Shown here in pieces: positions 20,635 through 28,779 of a DNA stretch of 64,000 nt. The notes under the pieces are model-generated. The model was not told the origin of the DNA. It did no database searches and saw only the letters and a list, made by a program, of their open reading frames with translations. Source of the DNA: an uncultured Pelagibacteraceae bacterium (GTDB taxonomy: Bacteria; Pseudomonadota; Alphaproteobacteria; Pelagibacterales; Pelagibacteraceae); assembly GCA_902517865.1 (NCBI GenBank), contig CABYDT010000005.1:1-64000 (forward strand), read 5' to 3'. A program made the position numbers and the translations under genes. Position 1 is the stretch's first letter; each line of letters opens with the position of its first letter.

Positions 20635-20709
20635 GGTCCCTTCGTCTATCGGTTAGGACACGTGGTTTTCATCCTCGAAAGAGGGGTTCGATTCCCCTAG
20701 GGACCGCCA
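20635..20709 (+). tRNA. tRNA-Glu (anticodon TTC)
   Basis: A 75-base gene including CCA. Acceptor arm GGTCCCT (20635-20641) pairs with AGGGACC (20699-20705), with G discriminator. The T arm GGGGT/CCCTA region and loop TCGATTC are typical of tRNA-Glu. The anticodon loop TTTTCAT gives TTC. The anticodon stem is CGTGG against CCTCG, which leaves a T-T mismatch in its centre (pair 29-41). It lies 14 bases after recJ. Confidence 0.94.
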
Positions 20710-20782
20710 AATCATAATGATAACTATTATCAATCTCAAAAAAATTTATTGTAAAAAAAAATAATTTTCTTATTTAATCATT

Positions 20783-20959
20783 ATGGAAAAAAATACATAC
20801 AGTTGTAAAAAATGCGGAATGAGTTTAACAAGCACCTGCTCTAAATGCGACAGGGTTGTTGACATTAAACAGTTAAGCGGCGGTTGTTTAGTTCAAATAA
20901 CTAAATGCACAGATTGTGCGAATACACCTGTGATTAAAGATATTTGTAATCACGCTTAA
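20783..20959 (+). CDS. 58-aa cysteine-rich (zinc-ribbon-like) protein
   Basis: Short ORF ATG 20783 to TAA 20957-20959, coding for 58 aa with eight cysteines. Three are paired as CxxC: C8-C11, C19-C22 and C42-C45; single cysteines are at 35 and 55. This spacing suggests one or two small metal-binding ribbons. I do not recognise a named family. It follows tRNA-Glu by 73 bases and ends exactly next to the stop of the convergent gpx gene. No strong Shine-Dalgarno is visible. The high cysteine content in an AT-rich background argues that it is a real gene. Confidence 0.65.
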   Translation: MEKNTYSCKKCGMSLTSTCSKCDRVVDIKQLSGGCLVQITKCTDCANTPVIKDICNHA

Positions 20960-21499
20960 TTAAAGCAGTTCTTCAATTTTTTTTAATAAATTGTTGCTTG
21001 TAGGCCTTGTCATTGATGAGAAGGTTTCAACTATTTTGCCATCTCTATTAATCAATATTTTATAAAAGTTCCACTTGGGGATCGTAGATTTGCCGTAAGA
21101 TTTGAGCGCCCATTTATAAAATTCATGAGCATTTTCCCCTTTTACATCTACAGTTTCTGATATTGGAAAAGTTATTCCAAATTTACTTTCACAGAAGTCT
21201 TTCACTTCTTTTGAGGTATCTAATTCTTGATTAAAGCTATTAGATGAAATTCCAATGATTACTAAACCTTCGTCTTTGTATTTATCCCAAGTAGATTGCA
21301 AACCCTCATATTGTTTTGTAAATCCGCATCGGCTTGCAACGTTTACCACTAATATGACTTTATCTTTATAATCGCTTATTTTAATTGAATTATCTGACAA
21401 ATCTTTAAATGTTATGTCATATAAATTTTTTTCCATAGAAATTGAATTCTCAGATATTATCAAACATACAATTAAACAAAAGAATTTAAATATTCGCAT
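20960..21499 (-). CDS. glutathione peroxidase family protein (thiol peroxidase)
   Basis: Reduces hydrogen or lipid peroxides, probably with thioredoxin-type partners as BtuE/GPx-type enzymes do. The catalytic block NVASRCGFTKQYEGLQ carries cysteine, not selenocysteine; the family glutamine lies further on in the IGISSNSFNQEL region and the tryptophan in KWNFYKILI. Residues 1-21 form a hydrophobic N-terminal signal, so I infer export to the periplasm. Length is 179 aa. The start overlaps the 3' end of nhaA by 14 bases, suggesting joint expression. Confidence 0.9.
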   Translation of the reverse strand: MRIFKFFCLIVCLIISENSISMEKNLYDITFKDLSDNSIKISDYKDKVILVVNVASRCGFTKQYEGLQSTWDKYKDEGLVIIGISSNSFNQELDTSKEVKDFCESKFGITFPISETVDVKGENAHEFYKWALKSYGKSTIPKWNFYKILINRDGKIVETFSSMTRPTSNNLLKKIEELL

Positions 21500-22673
21500 T
21501 TTTTTTTGTTGAAAGAAGTAAAATTATATAACCCATTACAGTTGAAAATAAAGACCCTAATAAGACTCCGATCTTAACACCATCAATAATATCAGAGTCT
21601 GGGAAAGCTAAGTTTCCCACAAATAAACTCATTGTAAAACCAATTCCAGTTAATATACCCACGCCGTAAAAGCTTACCCAGTTACAATTGTCTGGTTTTT
21701 CGGCCCAACCGAATTTTATTGCAGCTATTGAAAATACAAATACACCCACTTGTTTACCTATAAATAATCCTAAGCATATACCCAAAGGAACAGGACTTAA
21801 AAGGTCAATAAATGACACGCCTTCTAAATTAACTCCTGCATTTGCTAATGCAAAAACTGGCATAATTATAAATGATACATATGGAGCAAGCGAGTGTTCC
21901 ACTTTTTTTAACATTGAATGTGTATGACCATGAATTTCTTTTTCATGTGGAATTGTAATGGCCAACAAGACCCCTGCAATTGTTGCATGTATTCCAGATT
22001 CATGAGTGAAAAACCACATAAAGGTTCCTACGATCGCAAAGGGAAAAAAACTTTTAATCTTAAATTTGTTTAATCCTATTAAAATCAAAAAGCTCAATAG
22101 GACTAAAGTTAAATAAAAAACATTTAATTTTGTAGAATAAAATATAGCTATAATTATAACGGCACCCATATCATCTATAATAGCAAGGGCTACTAAAAAA
22201 ACTTTCAATGACAACGGAACTCTGGATCCCAACAAAGACAAAATACCAATCGAAAAAGCAATGTCGGTAGCAGATGGAATTGCCCAACCTCTTAAAGTTT
22301 CTGGTGTTTCATAATTAAATGCAACATAAACAAGCGCCGGTACAAGCATCCCGCCAACTGCACCCAAGATAGGTAAGGCAGCTTGTTTTGGTCTAGACAA
22401 TTCACCTTCAACAAATTCTCTTTTAATTTCAAGACCTACCACTAAAAAAAATATTGCCATTAATGCGTCATTAATCCAATGAAATACAGAAAGTTTTAAT
22501 TTGAAATCACCAAAACCTAAAGGAATATAAGTTTTTAAAATTGAAAAATAAGTATTTGAAAGAGCTGAATTGCTGATGATTAGAGCTATTACTGTCATAA
22601 ACACCAACACAATACCAGCTGAAGTTTCTTGTTTTATAAACCATTTAAAAAAGGAGGTTGTTTTAGCGATCAT
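21486..22673 (-). CDS. nhaA: Na+/H+ antiporter NhaA
   Basis: Inner-membrane antiporter that exports sodium in exchange for protons, fitting a marine cell. 395 aa with about 12 helices. The ion-binding aspartate pair is in ALAIIDDMGAVIIIAIF, and the N-terminal part has FFLVVGLEIKREFVEGEL and PSATDIAFSIGIL. It is the first gene of a two-gene minus-strand unit with gpx. Upstream lie 95 AT-rich bases and then tRNA-Pro on the opposite strand. Confidence 0.96.
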   Translation of the reverse strand: MIAKTTSFFKWFIKQETSAGIVLVFMTVIALIISNSALSNTYFSILKTYIPLGFGDFKLKLSVFHWINDALMAIFFLVVGLEIKREFVEGELSRPKQAALPILGAVGGMLVPALVYVAFNYETPETLRGWAIPSATDIAFSIGILSLLGSRVPLSLKVFLVALAIIDDMGAVIIIAIFYSTKLNVFYLTLVLLSFLILIGLNKFKIKSFFPFAIVGTFMWFFTHESGIHATIAGVLLAITIPHEKEIHGHTHSMLKKVEHSLAPYVSFIIMPVFALANAGVNLEGVSFIDLLSPVPLGICLGLFIGKQVGVFVFSIAAIKFGWAEKPDNCNWVSFYGVGILTGIGFTMSLFVGNLAFPDSDIIDGVKIGVLLGSLFSTVMGYIILLLSTKKNANI

Positions 22674-22768
22674 TTCATTTATTTAGCATCTTATTTGAAA
22701 AAATTAAATTCTTAATTCTTTAATATAATTATAAATTAATGTATATACTTTTAAAATCTAAAAATATC

Positions 22769-22845
<77 letters not shown>

Positions 22846-22909
22846 ATACAACTAAATATAGTGACAATAATTTCCTCGCTTTATAAAAAGTTCTAAATAG
22901 TGTTGCGAT

Positions 22910-24046
22910 ATGAATAAAAATATACGTGAGCATGCTTTAGTATCTTTAAGTGAGTTTATTAGTTCTGATTTAAAAGAATACTCAAGTAAAAGAAATTACG
23001 ATTATGGTCCTAATAATAGAAAAAATACATCAAATTTATCCAAATTTATTACTCACGGAATTTTAACTGAAAAAGAAATTATAACACAATCATTGGAAAA
23101 ATTTAAGTATGAAGTAATAGAAAAATTTATTCAAGAAATTTTATGGAGAATATACTGGAAGGGTTGGTTAGAAAAAAGATCAACTGTGTGGAGTGATTTT
23201 TTAAAAAATTTAAATAAATTAAAAAAAGAATTAAATGGTAACCAAAACTATACTAACGCAATTAACGGTAATACAGACATTTCTTGCTTTAATGACTGGA
23301 TACATGAATTAAAGAAATACGGATATCTTCATAATCATACAAGAATGTGGTTTGCTAGTATATGGATATTCACTTTAAAATTACCTTGGGAGCTTGGAGC
23401 TGAAATATTTATGAAATATCTATATGATGGTGATTACGCATCCAATACGTTATCCTGGAGATGGGTCGCAGGTCTACAAACAAAAGGAAAGCATTATGTT
23501 GCTCAGTCATGGAATATACAAAAATTTACTAATAATAAGTACAATAATATTAAATTAGTGGAAAATCCATTGCCAATGAATGAAAATCAAATTTATAAAG
23601 AGGCTTTTTTAGATTTTCAAAATATTGATGTTAAGCAGTATGAAAATTTTGTAATATTTGAAAATAACTTATCAGCAGAGAATTTTGATTTATTTTTAGA
23701 TTTTAAAAATATATTAATTGTAAAAAACATAAATCATAGAAAATTAGATTATGACAAAAAAGTTATGGATTTTAAAACAAAGTTAATAGAGGATCAGTTG
23801 TCTAGAATTGAGAATGTTAAGCCTGTTCAAATAATTGATATTTCAGAATTAAAAAAAATTGATATATCTAAGTCAATTTCATTGTATCCAAATGTTGGAG
23901 AAAATTTAGATTATCTTATTGAAAATAACATTCAAATTAAATTTATATATAGAACGATAGATTTGGTATCTTATCAATTTTGTAATAAAGGTTACTTTAA
24001 TTTTAAAAGAAATATTCCGTTTATACTTAAGAAAATAGTTGCTTAA
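22910..24046 (+). CDS. photolyase/cryptochrome-like FAD-binding protein without N-terminal antenna domain
   Basis: Residues 40-207 match the helical FAD-binding half of DNA photolyases and cryptochromes: TSNLSKFITHG (40-50), ILWRIYWKGWL (77-87), HELKKYGYLHNHTRMWFAS (132-150), DGDYASNTLSWRWVAGLQT (173-191) and WNIQKFT (201-207). A normal photolyase has about 200 residues of Rossmann-like antenna domain before this; here the FAD part starts almost at the N-terminus and about 150 unassigned residues follow it. Whether that tail replaces the antenna domain is my inference. It may repair UV dimers or act as a light sensor. It starts 64 bases after tRNA-Pro and heads a four-gene plus-strand group. 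Confidence 0.8.
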   Translation: MNKNIREHALVSLSEFISSDLKEYSSKRNYDYGPNNRKNTSNLSKFITHGILTEKEIITQSLEKFKYEVIEKFIQEILWRIYWKGWLEKRSTVWSDFLKNLNKLKKELNGNQNYTNAINGNTDISCFNDWIHELKKYGYLHNHTRMWFASIWIFTLKLPWELGAEIFMKYLYDGDYASNTLSWRWVAGLQTKGKHYVAQSWNIQKFTNNKYNNIKLVENPLPMNENQIYKEAFLDFQNIDVKQYENFVIFENNLSAENFDLFLDFKNILIVKNINHRKLDYDKKVMDFKTKLIEDQLSRIENVKPVQIIDISELKKIDISKSISLYPNVGENLDYLIENNIQIKFIYRTIDLVSYQFCNKGYFNFKRNIPFILKKIVA

Positions 24047-24095
24047 ATATTAATGATCTAATTGTAAATGGTATAAAAAAGTATTAAATGTATCG

Positions 24096-24842
24096 ATGTT
24101 TAGTTTTTTAAAATCAGATAAAGTAAGTAAATCAAAATTAAAAATTATTTCTGGCTACAATTTTAGATATAGAAATGTTGGAAAGCACTCTGAAAAAACT
24201 ATTATTAAATATGCTAATTATTTCAAATTTGATTATGAAATTATAAAAAATATTAAATTCGAAAGACACTTTTATTGGTTAAAAATCAAAGCAATTATTG
24301 ACAATTTAAAATCAAAAAAATATGAATATATTTTTTGGATTGATGCTGATGCTTTCTTTTGTAAATATGAAAATATTTTAAAACATATAGATAAAAAAAA
24401 ACATATTCATATAGTTAACCATCTGGTCAAGTCTGTTCATAAGACGAATTATAAAAATACTAATTATTTAACTTGGGGGCCTAACGTTGGTGTTATTTTA
24501 GTGAAAAATACTAAGTGGTCGTTAGATTTTTTTCAAAAAGTTTGGAATAAAACAAAGTACCTAGATCATTATTGGCCAGATAATGCGGCATTTTTAGACG
24601 TAATAGGATTTAAAGCTGAAATTAGTAAATTATCTGATAATAAGCCATCAAAAAACATTTTGAGCAAATTTGAATTTTTACCAGGAACCTGGAATAGTAT
24701 GCCAAAAAAAAATTATTTAAAACCAGATGATACCGAGTTGTCGAATTTCTATTTCGATCCAATTATCATACATCTAGCTGGCATGCGTAGAAAAAGTAGA
24801 ATTAATTTTATAAAAAAATACAACAAACTTTTTGTTAAATAA
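24096..24842 (+). CDS. GT34-like (galactosyltransferase) family glycosyltransferase
   Basis: 248 aa. The central IFWIDADAFF (about residues 79-88) is a DxD metal and sugar-nucleotide site preceded by hydrophobic residues. Downstream TWGPNVGVILVKNTKWSLDF, HYWPDNAAFLDVI and IIHLAGMRRK match the layout of the GMA12/MNN10 (GT34) family: a glycine-asparagine core, an acid-asparagine acceptor segment and a histidine near the C-terminus. No signal peptide, so a cytosolic or membrane-associated enzyme that adds a sugar to a surface glycan or lipid; the substrate cannot be read from sequence. It lies 49 bases after the photolyase-like gene and one base before the NDUFS4-like gene. Confidence 0.7.
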   Translation: MFSFLKSDKVSKSKLKIISGYNFRYRNVGKHSEKTIIKYANYFKFDYEIIKNIKFERHFYWLKIKAIIDNLKSKKYEYIFWIDADAFFCKYENILKHIDKKKHIHIVNHLVKSVHKTNYKNTNYLTWGPNVGVILVKNTKWSLDFFQKVWNKTKYLDHYWPDNAAFLDVIGFKAEISKLSDNKPSKNILSKFEFLPGTWNSMPKKNYLKPDDTELSNFYFDPIIIHLAGMRRKSRINFIKKYNKLFVK

Positions 24843-24843
24843 T

Positions 24844-25122
24844 ATGAAGATAGCAAGAATTTATATACCAACCAAAACAGCTATGCAATCGGGTAACAAA
24901 AATAATAACAGGTGGGTCCTTGAATATCCTGGGATTTCGAATTCTAAAGATTATCTTATGAATTGGAATTCTACTGGAAATACAAAAAAACAAGTAAAAA
25001 TTTTTTTTAAGAGTAAAAATGAAGCTATTAATTACGCTAAAAGGAATAAAATAGAATTTAGATTGATTGAACCAAAAAGAAGAAGAATTGTTATAAAATC
25101 TTATGCTGATAATTTTAAATAA
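24844..25122 (+). CDS. complex I accessory subunit, NDUFS4 (18-kDa) family
   Basis: 92 aa. Alphaproteobacterial and mitochondrial complex I carry this subunit on the peripheral arm, near the NuoE/F/G module, where it stabilises assembly. The family core is evident: ARIYIPTKTAMQSG, NRWVLEYPG, LMNWNSTGNTKKQVKIFF, EAINYAKRN and a closing YADNF. I use ATG 24844; an upstream TTG at 24832 would lie inside the preceding gene. It is about 10 kb from the nuo operon, as is common. It overlaps the bacA-like start by one base. Confidence 0.88.
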   Translation: MKIARIYIPTKTAMQSGNKNNNRWVLEYPGISNSKDYLMNWNSTGNTKKQVKIFFKSKNEAINYAKRNKIEFRLIEPKRRRIVIKSYADNFK

Positions 25123-26120
25123 TGTTTAAATTTTTTACACAAAAAAAATGGTTTACCTGGAGCATTGGAGGAACCTTACTAATTTTAATTGCTACATGGT
25201 CATTAGTTCAGATTGATGTACAAATTAATAAATGGTTTGGGGAATTCTACGACGCATTACAAAAAGCACTTACATCCCCAAACTCTGTAACATTAGGTGA
25301 ATTTCTTTCTTATCTTTATACATTCCTAAAATTAGCTGCGATATATATTCTAGTAATTGTTTTTGCAGACTATTTTACAAGTCATTGGACTTTTCGATGG
25401 CGGACAGCTATGGCTGAATTTTATCATGATAAATGGACATTCGCATCCTCAATAGAGGGAGCTTCACAAAGGGTCCAGGAAGATACATTAAAATTCGCAA
25501 GGATCATGGAAGGCTTGGGTGCAGAGTTATTAAGAAGCATTATGACACTTATTGCATTCACACCTATATTATGGGGATTATCAAAAAAAATTACTGAGTT
25601 ACCTTGGATAGGGCAAGTTGATCATGCAATGGTGTGGGTTGCTATTATTGCTGCGTTAGGTGGTACAATTTTATTAGCAAGTGTTGGCATCAAGTTACCC
25701 GGTATTGAATATGATATACAGAAAGAGGAGGCGGCTTATAGAAAAGAGCTGGTCTTAGGAGAAGACTCATCTGAGAGAGCAAAACCAAAAACAGTTTTAG
25801 ATCTTTATGGAGGAGTAAGAAAGATTCATTATAAACAATATTTTCATTATTTATATTTTAATGCTGTAAAATGGAGTTACCTTCAAGGAATGGTAATAGT
25901 TCCCTATATTGCTTTAGCCCCTACAATTGTCTCTGGCGTTGTAACATTAGGTTTTGTCCAACAAATAATCAGGGCATTTTCTAGAGTAGAAACCTCTTTA
26001 CAATATTTGGTAAGAAGTTGGCCTATTATAGTTGAATTAATATCTGTACATAGAAGATTAAGAGAGTTTGAAAGAAGACTTGAATTAAACAAAAACGAGA
26101 AAGATTTTATTAATGCTTAA
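25122..26120 (+). CDS. SbmA/BacA-family peptide transporter
   Basis: Inner-membrane proton-driven importer family for peptides and peptide-like compounds (E. coli SbmA, Sinorhizobium BacA). The signature region is FRWRTAMAEFYHDKW followed by IEGASQRVQEDTLKFARI; membrane helices occur at about residues 12-32, 64-84, 135-152, 168-190 and 250-280. The C-terminal helix has RSWPIIVELISVHRRLREFE. At 332 aa it is shorter than SbmA (about 406 aa), mostly at the N-terminus. The stop codon interlocks with that of recG on the other strand in a shared TTAA. Confidence 0.85.
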   Translation: MFKFFTQKKWFTWSIGGTLLILIATWSLVQIDVQINKWFGEFYDALQKALTSPNSVTLGEFLSYLYTFLKLAAIYILVIVFADYFTSHWTFRWRTAMAEFYHDKWTFASSIEGASQRVQEDTLKFARIMEGLGAELLRSIMTLIAFTPILWGLSKKITELPWIGQVDHAMVWVAIIAALGGTILLASVGIKLPGIEYDIQKEEAAYRKELVLGEDSSERAKPKTVLDLYGGVRKIHYKQYFHYLYFNAVKWSYLQGMVIVPYIALAPTIVSGVVTLGFVQQIIRAFSRVETSLQYLVRSWPIIVELISVHRRLREFERRLELNKNEKDFINA

Positions 26121-28159
26121 CCAGCGTCAATAATATTATATATTTTTTGTTTGTTAAAAATCTTTAATAGTATTTCAAATTTTTTAGTATCATCGATTTT
26201 ATCAACATATTCTTTTGCTAAATCAAAAAGGTGAGAGTGATATATAGGATCGGCTATTAAAAAATCTTTCTCTCCACTTTGTTTAAAACCTAAAATATCA
26301 CCATATCCTCGCAATTTTAGATCTTCTTCAGCTATTAAAAATCCGTTCAAATTATCTTTAATGATTTTAAGTCTTTTTTTTGATAATTCCGATAAGTTCT
26401 TATGATATACTAATAAACAATTAGCCTCATTACCGCTTCTACCAACCCTACCTCTTAGTTGATGTAATTGAGAAAGTCCGAACCTTTCAGAATTTTCAAT
26501 TACTATAGTGTTTACGTTTGGATTATCTAAACCAACTTCAACGATAGTTGTGCAGACAATTAAATCTAATTTTTTTTCTAAAAAATTAATCATTATTTTA
26601 TCACGTTCTTGTTCTTTTAGATTTCCATGAATACATTCCATTTTATATGAGGTTTTGTTTTTTAAAAATTTTAACCTTTCATTTACTGCCTTAACGTTTA
26701 ATTTTTCACTTTCATCAATAATAGGACAAACCCAATATACCTGATCTGAACTATTAATTCTTTTTTCAATAAAATTTAAAACATCATCAATTTTATTATT
26801 CGGTTTTAAGAAAGTAGTTATGTTATTGTTAAACGGCTTTTCTTTTATAGTGGACAAGTCTAAATCACCATAATTTGTTATAATTAAAGTTCTTGGTATC
26901 GGTGTTGCTGTCATTAACAATACATCAGTATTTGTATCGCCCTTAGAAGCCAACTCTATTCTTTGCTTTACACCAAATTTGTGCTGTTCATCAATTATAA
27001 TATATCCAAGTTTTCTAAATTTAATTCTATTTTGAAATAATGAGTGCGTTCCTATAATTAGATCAATTTTTCCACTGAGCAATTCATTTAAAATAGATTT
27101 TTGCTTTTCTTTTTTAATAGAACTCGATATTAGCTCAACATTAATATTTTCATCTTTAAATAAATTTTTAAATAGTTTGTAATGTTGCATTGCTAGTATT
27201 TCTGTTGGTACCATAATTGCAACTTGATAATCATTTTTTATAACACAAGCTGCAGTTATAAAAGCTACAATAGTTTTTCCACAGCCGACATCCCCCTGTA
27301 ATAATCTCATCATTTTTTTTGATGAGCCTAGATCAATATTAATTTCGTTTATTACTTTTTTCTGATCATTAGTTAATTTAAAAGGTAACTTTTCTTGAAT
27401 GGTACTTAAATATTCTTTGGAAATCCTTTTGCAAATTTTTGTTTTTTTAATTATTCTTTTTCTAATTTTTTTAAACAATAATAAGTTTGATAAAATTTCA
27501 TCGAAAGCAAGTCTTTCATAGTAATTAGAATTTTTGTTAATATCTTTATTACTTTCAGGATTATGCAATTTTTTAATTGAGGATGACCAAGATGACCAAC
27601 CCCTTTCATTGATAAAATTTTTATCATGCCATTCGTCAATTTCATCAATATCTTTACTTTCTTCAAAATAAATCTTCTGAATAGTTTTTGGAGATATACC
27701 GCTTAAATTTGAATATTTAGACATTATTTTTTTTATACTCATTTCTTTATCTATTGTTTGAATATAATCTGGATTAGTCATTTGAAATTTATTTTTATAA
27801 ATTGTTACTTTTCCGCTTATTATAATTTCAGTATTCAAAGGAAGTTGTTGCCTGATATAATTTTCTCTAACATTAAAAAAAACAATATCAATCTTTCCAA
27901 AGTCATCCTCACAAGTAACTCTAAATGGTAAATTTCTAATTCTTGGAAAATTATATTTAATTGGTCTAACAAATATTGTGCTAATTTTTCCTATTTCCAA
28001 TTGGTCCAAGGTTGGGCAAAATCTTCTATCTATCGTGCCAATTGGTAATCGCAAAAGCAAATCAATTTTAGTGTATATGTTTTTTTCATTAAGTTTTTTA
28101 GAGATTATTTGACCAACACCTTTTGCTTTAATAATAGAATCAAATAATTTATTATTCAT
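26117..28159 (-). CDS. recG: ATP-dependent DNA helicase RecG
   Basis: Branch-migration helicase that remodels stalled forks and Holliday junctions. 680 aa: an N-terminal wedge/OB domain (to about residue 250), Walker A in LQGDVGCGKTIVAF, the DEQH box in IIDEQHKFGVKQR, MTATPIPRTL, and the C-terminal helicase block ERFGLSQLHQLRGRVGRSG. It is divergent from sdhE with only 23 bases between them, a pairing common in alphaproteobacteria. Confidence 0.96.
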   Translation of the reverse strand: MNNKLFDSIIKAKGVGQIISKKLNEKNIYTKIDLLLRLPIGTIDRRFCPTLDQLEIGKISTIFVRPIKYNFPRIRNLPFRVTCEDDFGKIDIVFFNVRENYIRQQLPLNTEIIISGKVTIYKNKFQMTNPDYIQTIDKEMSIKKIMSKYSNLSGISPKTIQKIYFEESKDIDEIDEWHDKNFINERGWSSWSSSIKKLHNPESNKDINKNSNYYERLAFDEILSNLLLFKKIRKRIIKKTKICKRISKEYLSTIQEKLPFKLTNDQKKVINEINIDLGSSKKMMRLLQGDVGCGKTIVAFITAACVIKNDYQVAIMVPTEILAMQHYKLFKNLFKDENINVELISSSIKKEKQKSILNELLSGKIDLIIGTHSLFQNRIKFRKLGYIIIDEQHKFGVKQRIELASKGDTNTDVLLMTATPIPRTLIITNYGDLDLSTIKEKPFNNNITTFLKPNNKIDDVLNFIEKRINSSDQVYWVCPIIDESEKLNVKAVNERLKFLKNKTSYKMECIHGNLKEQERDKIMINFLEKKLDLIVCTTIVEVGLDNPNVNTIVIENSERFGLSQLHQLRGRVGRSGNEANCLLVYHKNLSELSKKRLKIIKDNLNGFLIAEEDLKLRGYGDILGFKQSGEKDFLIADPIYHSHLFDLAKEYVDKIDDTKKFEILLKIFNKQKIYNIIDAG

Positions 28160-28166
28160 ATGGTTT

Positions 28167-28172
28167 TATAAT
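28167..28172 (+). promoter_or_regulatory. candidate -10 element for sdhE in a 23-bp divergent gap
   Basis: A perfect TATAAT lies 10 bases before the sdhE ATG, in the 23-base space between recG and sdhE. Transcription would begin about at the start codon, which implies a leaderless or near-leaderless message. No good -35 hexamer is seen 16-18 bases upstream, inside recG. Confidence 0.35.
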
Positions 28173-28182
28173 ATTTAAATAT

Positions 28183-28440
28183 ATGAATAATAGAGATTAT
28201 TTTTTAAAAAAATTACTTTTTAGATCTACTCACAGAGGTACAAAAGAGATGGACCTATTTTTAGGTGGTTTTTTAAAAGAAAACATAACCACGCTTAAAG
28301 ATAATGAGCTCAAAGAATTTGAGCAAATTTTGAATTTTTCAGATAAAAATATTAACGATTGGCTTGTATTCAACAAAAAGAACGATGAAATTGATGCAAT
28401 AGCCTTATCTAAAAAATTAAAACTACATGTTATAAAATAA
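28183..28440 (+). CDS. sdhE: succinate dehydrogenase assembly factor SdhE
   Basis: 85 aa protein that promotes covalent flavinylation of SdhA and so assembly of complex II. The family signature is RSTHRGTKEMDLFLGGFL (about residues 14-31) with the essential RGxxE. The C-terminal part has NDWLVFNKK, near the usual WL motif. It is divergent from recG. The sdh genes are not in this window. Confidence 0.92.
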   Translation: MNNRDYFLKKLLFRSTHRGTKEMDLFLGGFLKENITTLKDNELKEFEQILNFSDKNINDWLVFNKKNDEIDAIALSKKLKLHVIK

Positions 28441-28493
28441 TATATTCTAATATTAGTTGTTAATTTCGTAAATTTAGTTTAAATAGCTGACTT

Positions 28494-28778
28494 ATGGACG
28501 CTAAAGCATTGGGACAATTCATACCTCTAATATTAATTTTTGTTATTTTTTATTTTCTACTTATTAGACCTCAGCAAAAAAGAATTAAAGAACATAAGGC
28601 AATGGTAAATGCATTAAACAGGGGAGACCAGGTTATCACAGCTGGAGGGTTAGTTGGAAAAATTGAACGATTATTAGACGATGAGAAAGTAGAAGTTCAA
28701 ATTGCAGAAAATGTCAACGTAAAAATAGTTAAATCAACCATTTCGCAAGTGTTAAGCAAAACAGATACCAAAAAGTAG
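28494..28778 (+). CDS. yajC: preprotein translocase subunit YajC
   Basis: 94 aa accessory of the SecDF complex. One membrane helix (about residues 10-28) is followed by the signature RPQQKRIKEHKAMVNALNRGD and a small beta domain with TAGGLVGKIERL. It is followed by secD after a single base, and secF comes next, so the three form an operon. Confidence 0.95.
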   Translation: MDAKALGQFIPLILIFVIFYFLLIRPQQKRIKEHKAMVNALNRGDQVITAGGLVGKIERLLDDEKVEVQIAENVNVKIVKSTISQVLSKTDTKK

Positions 28779-28779
28779 A

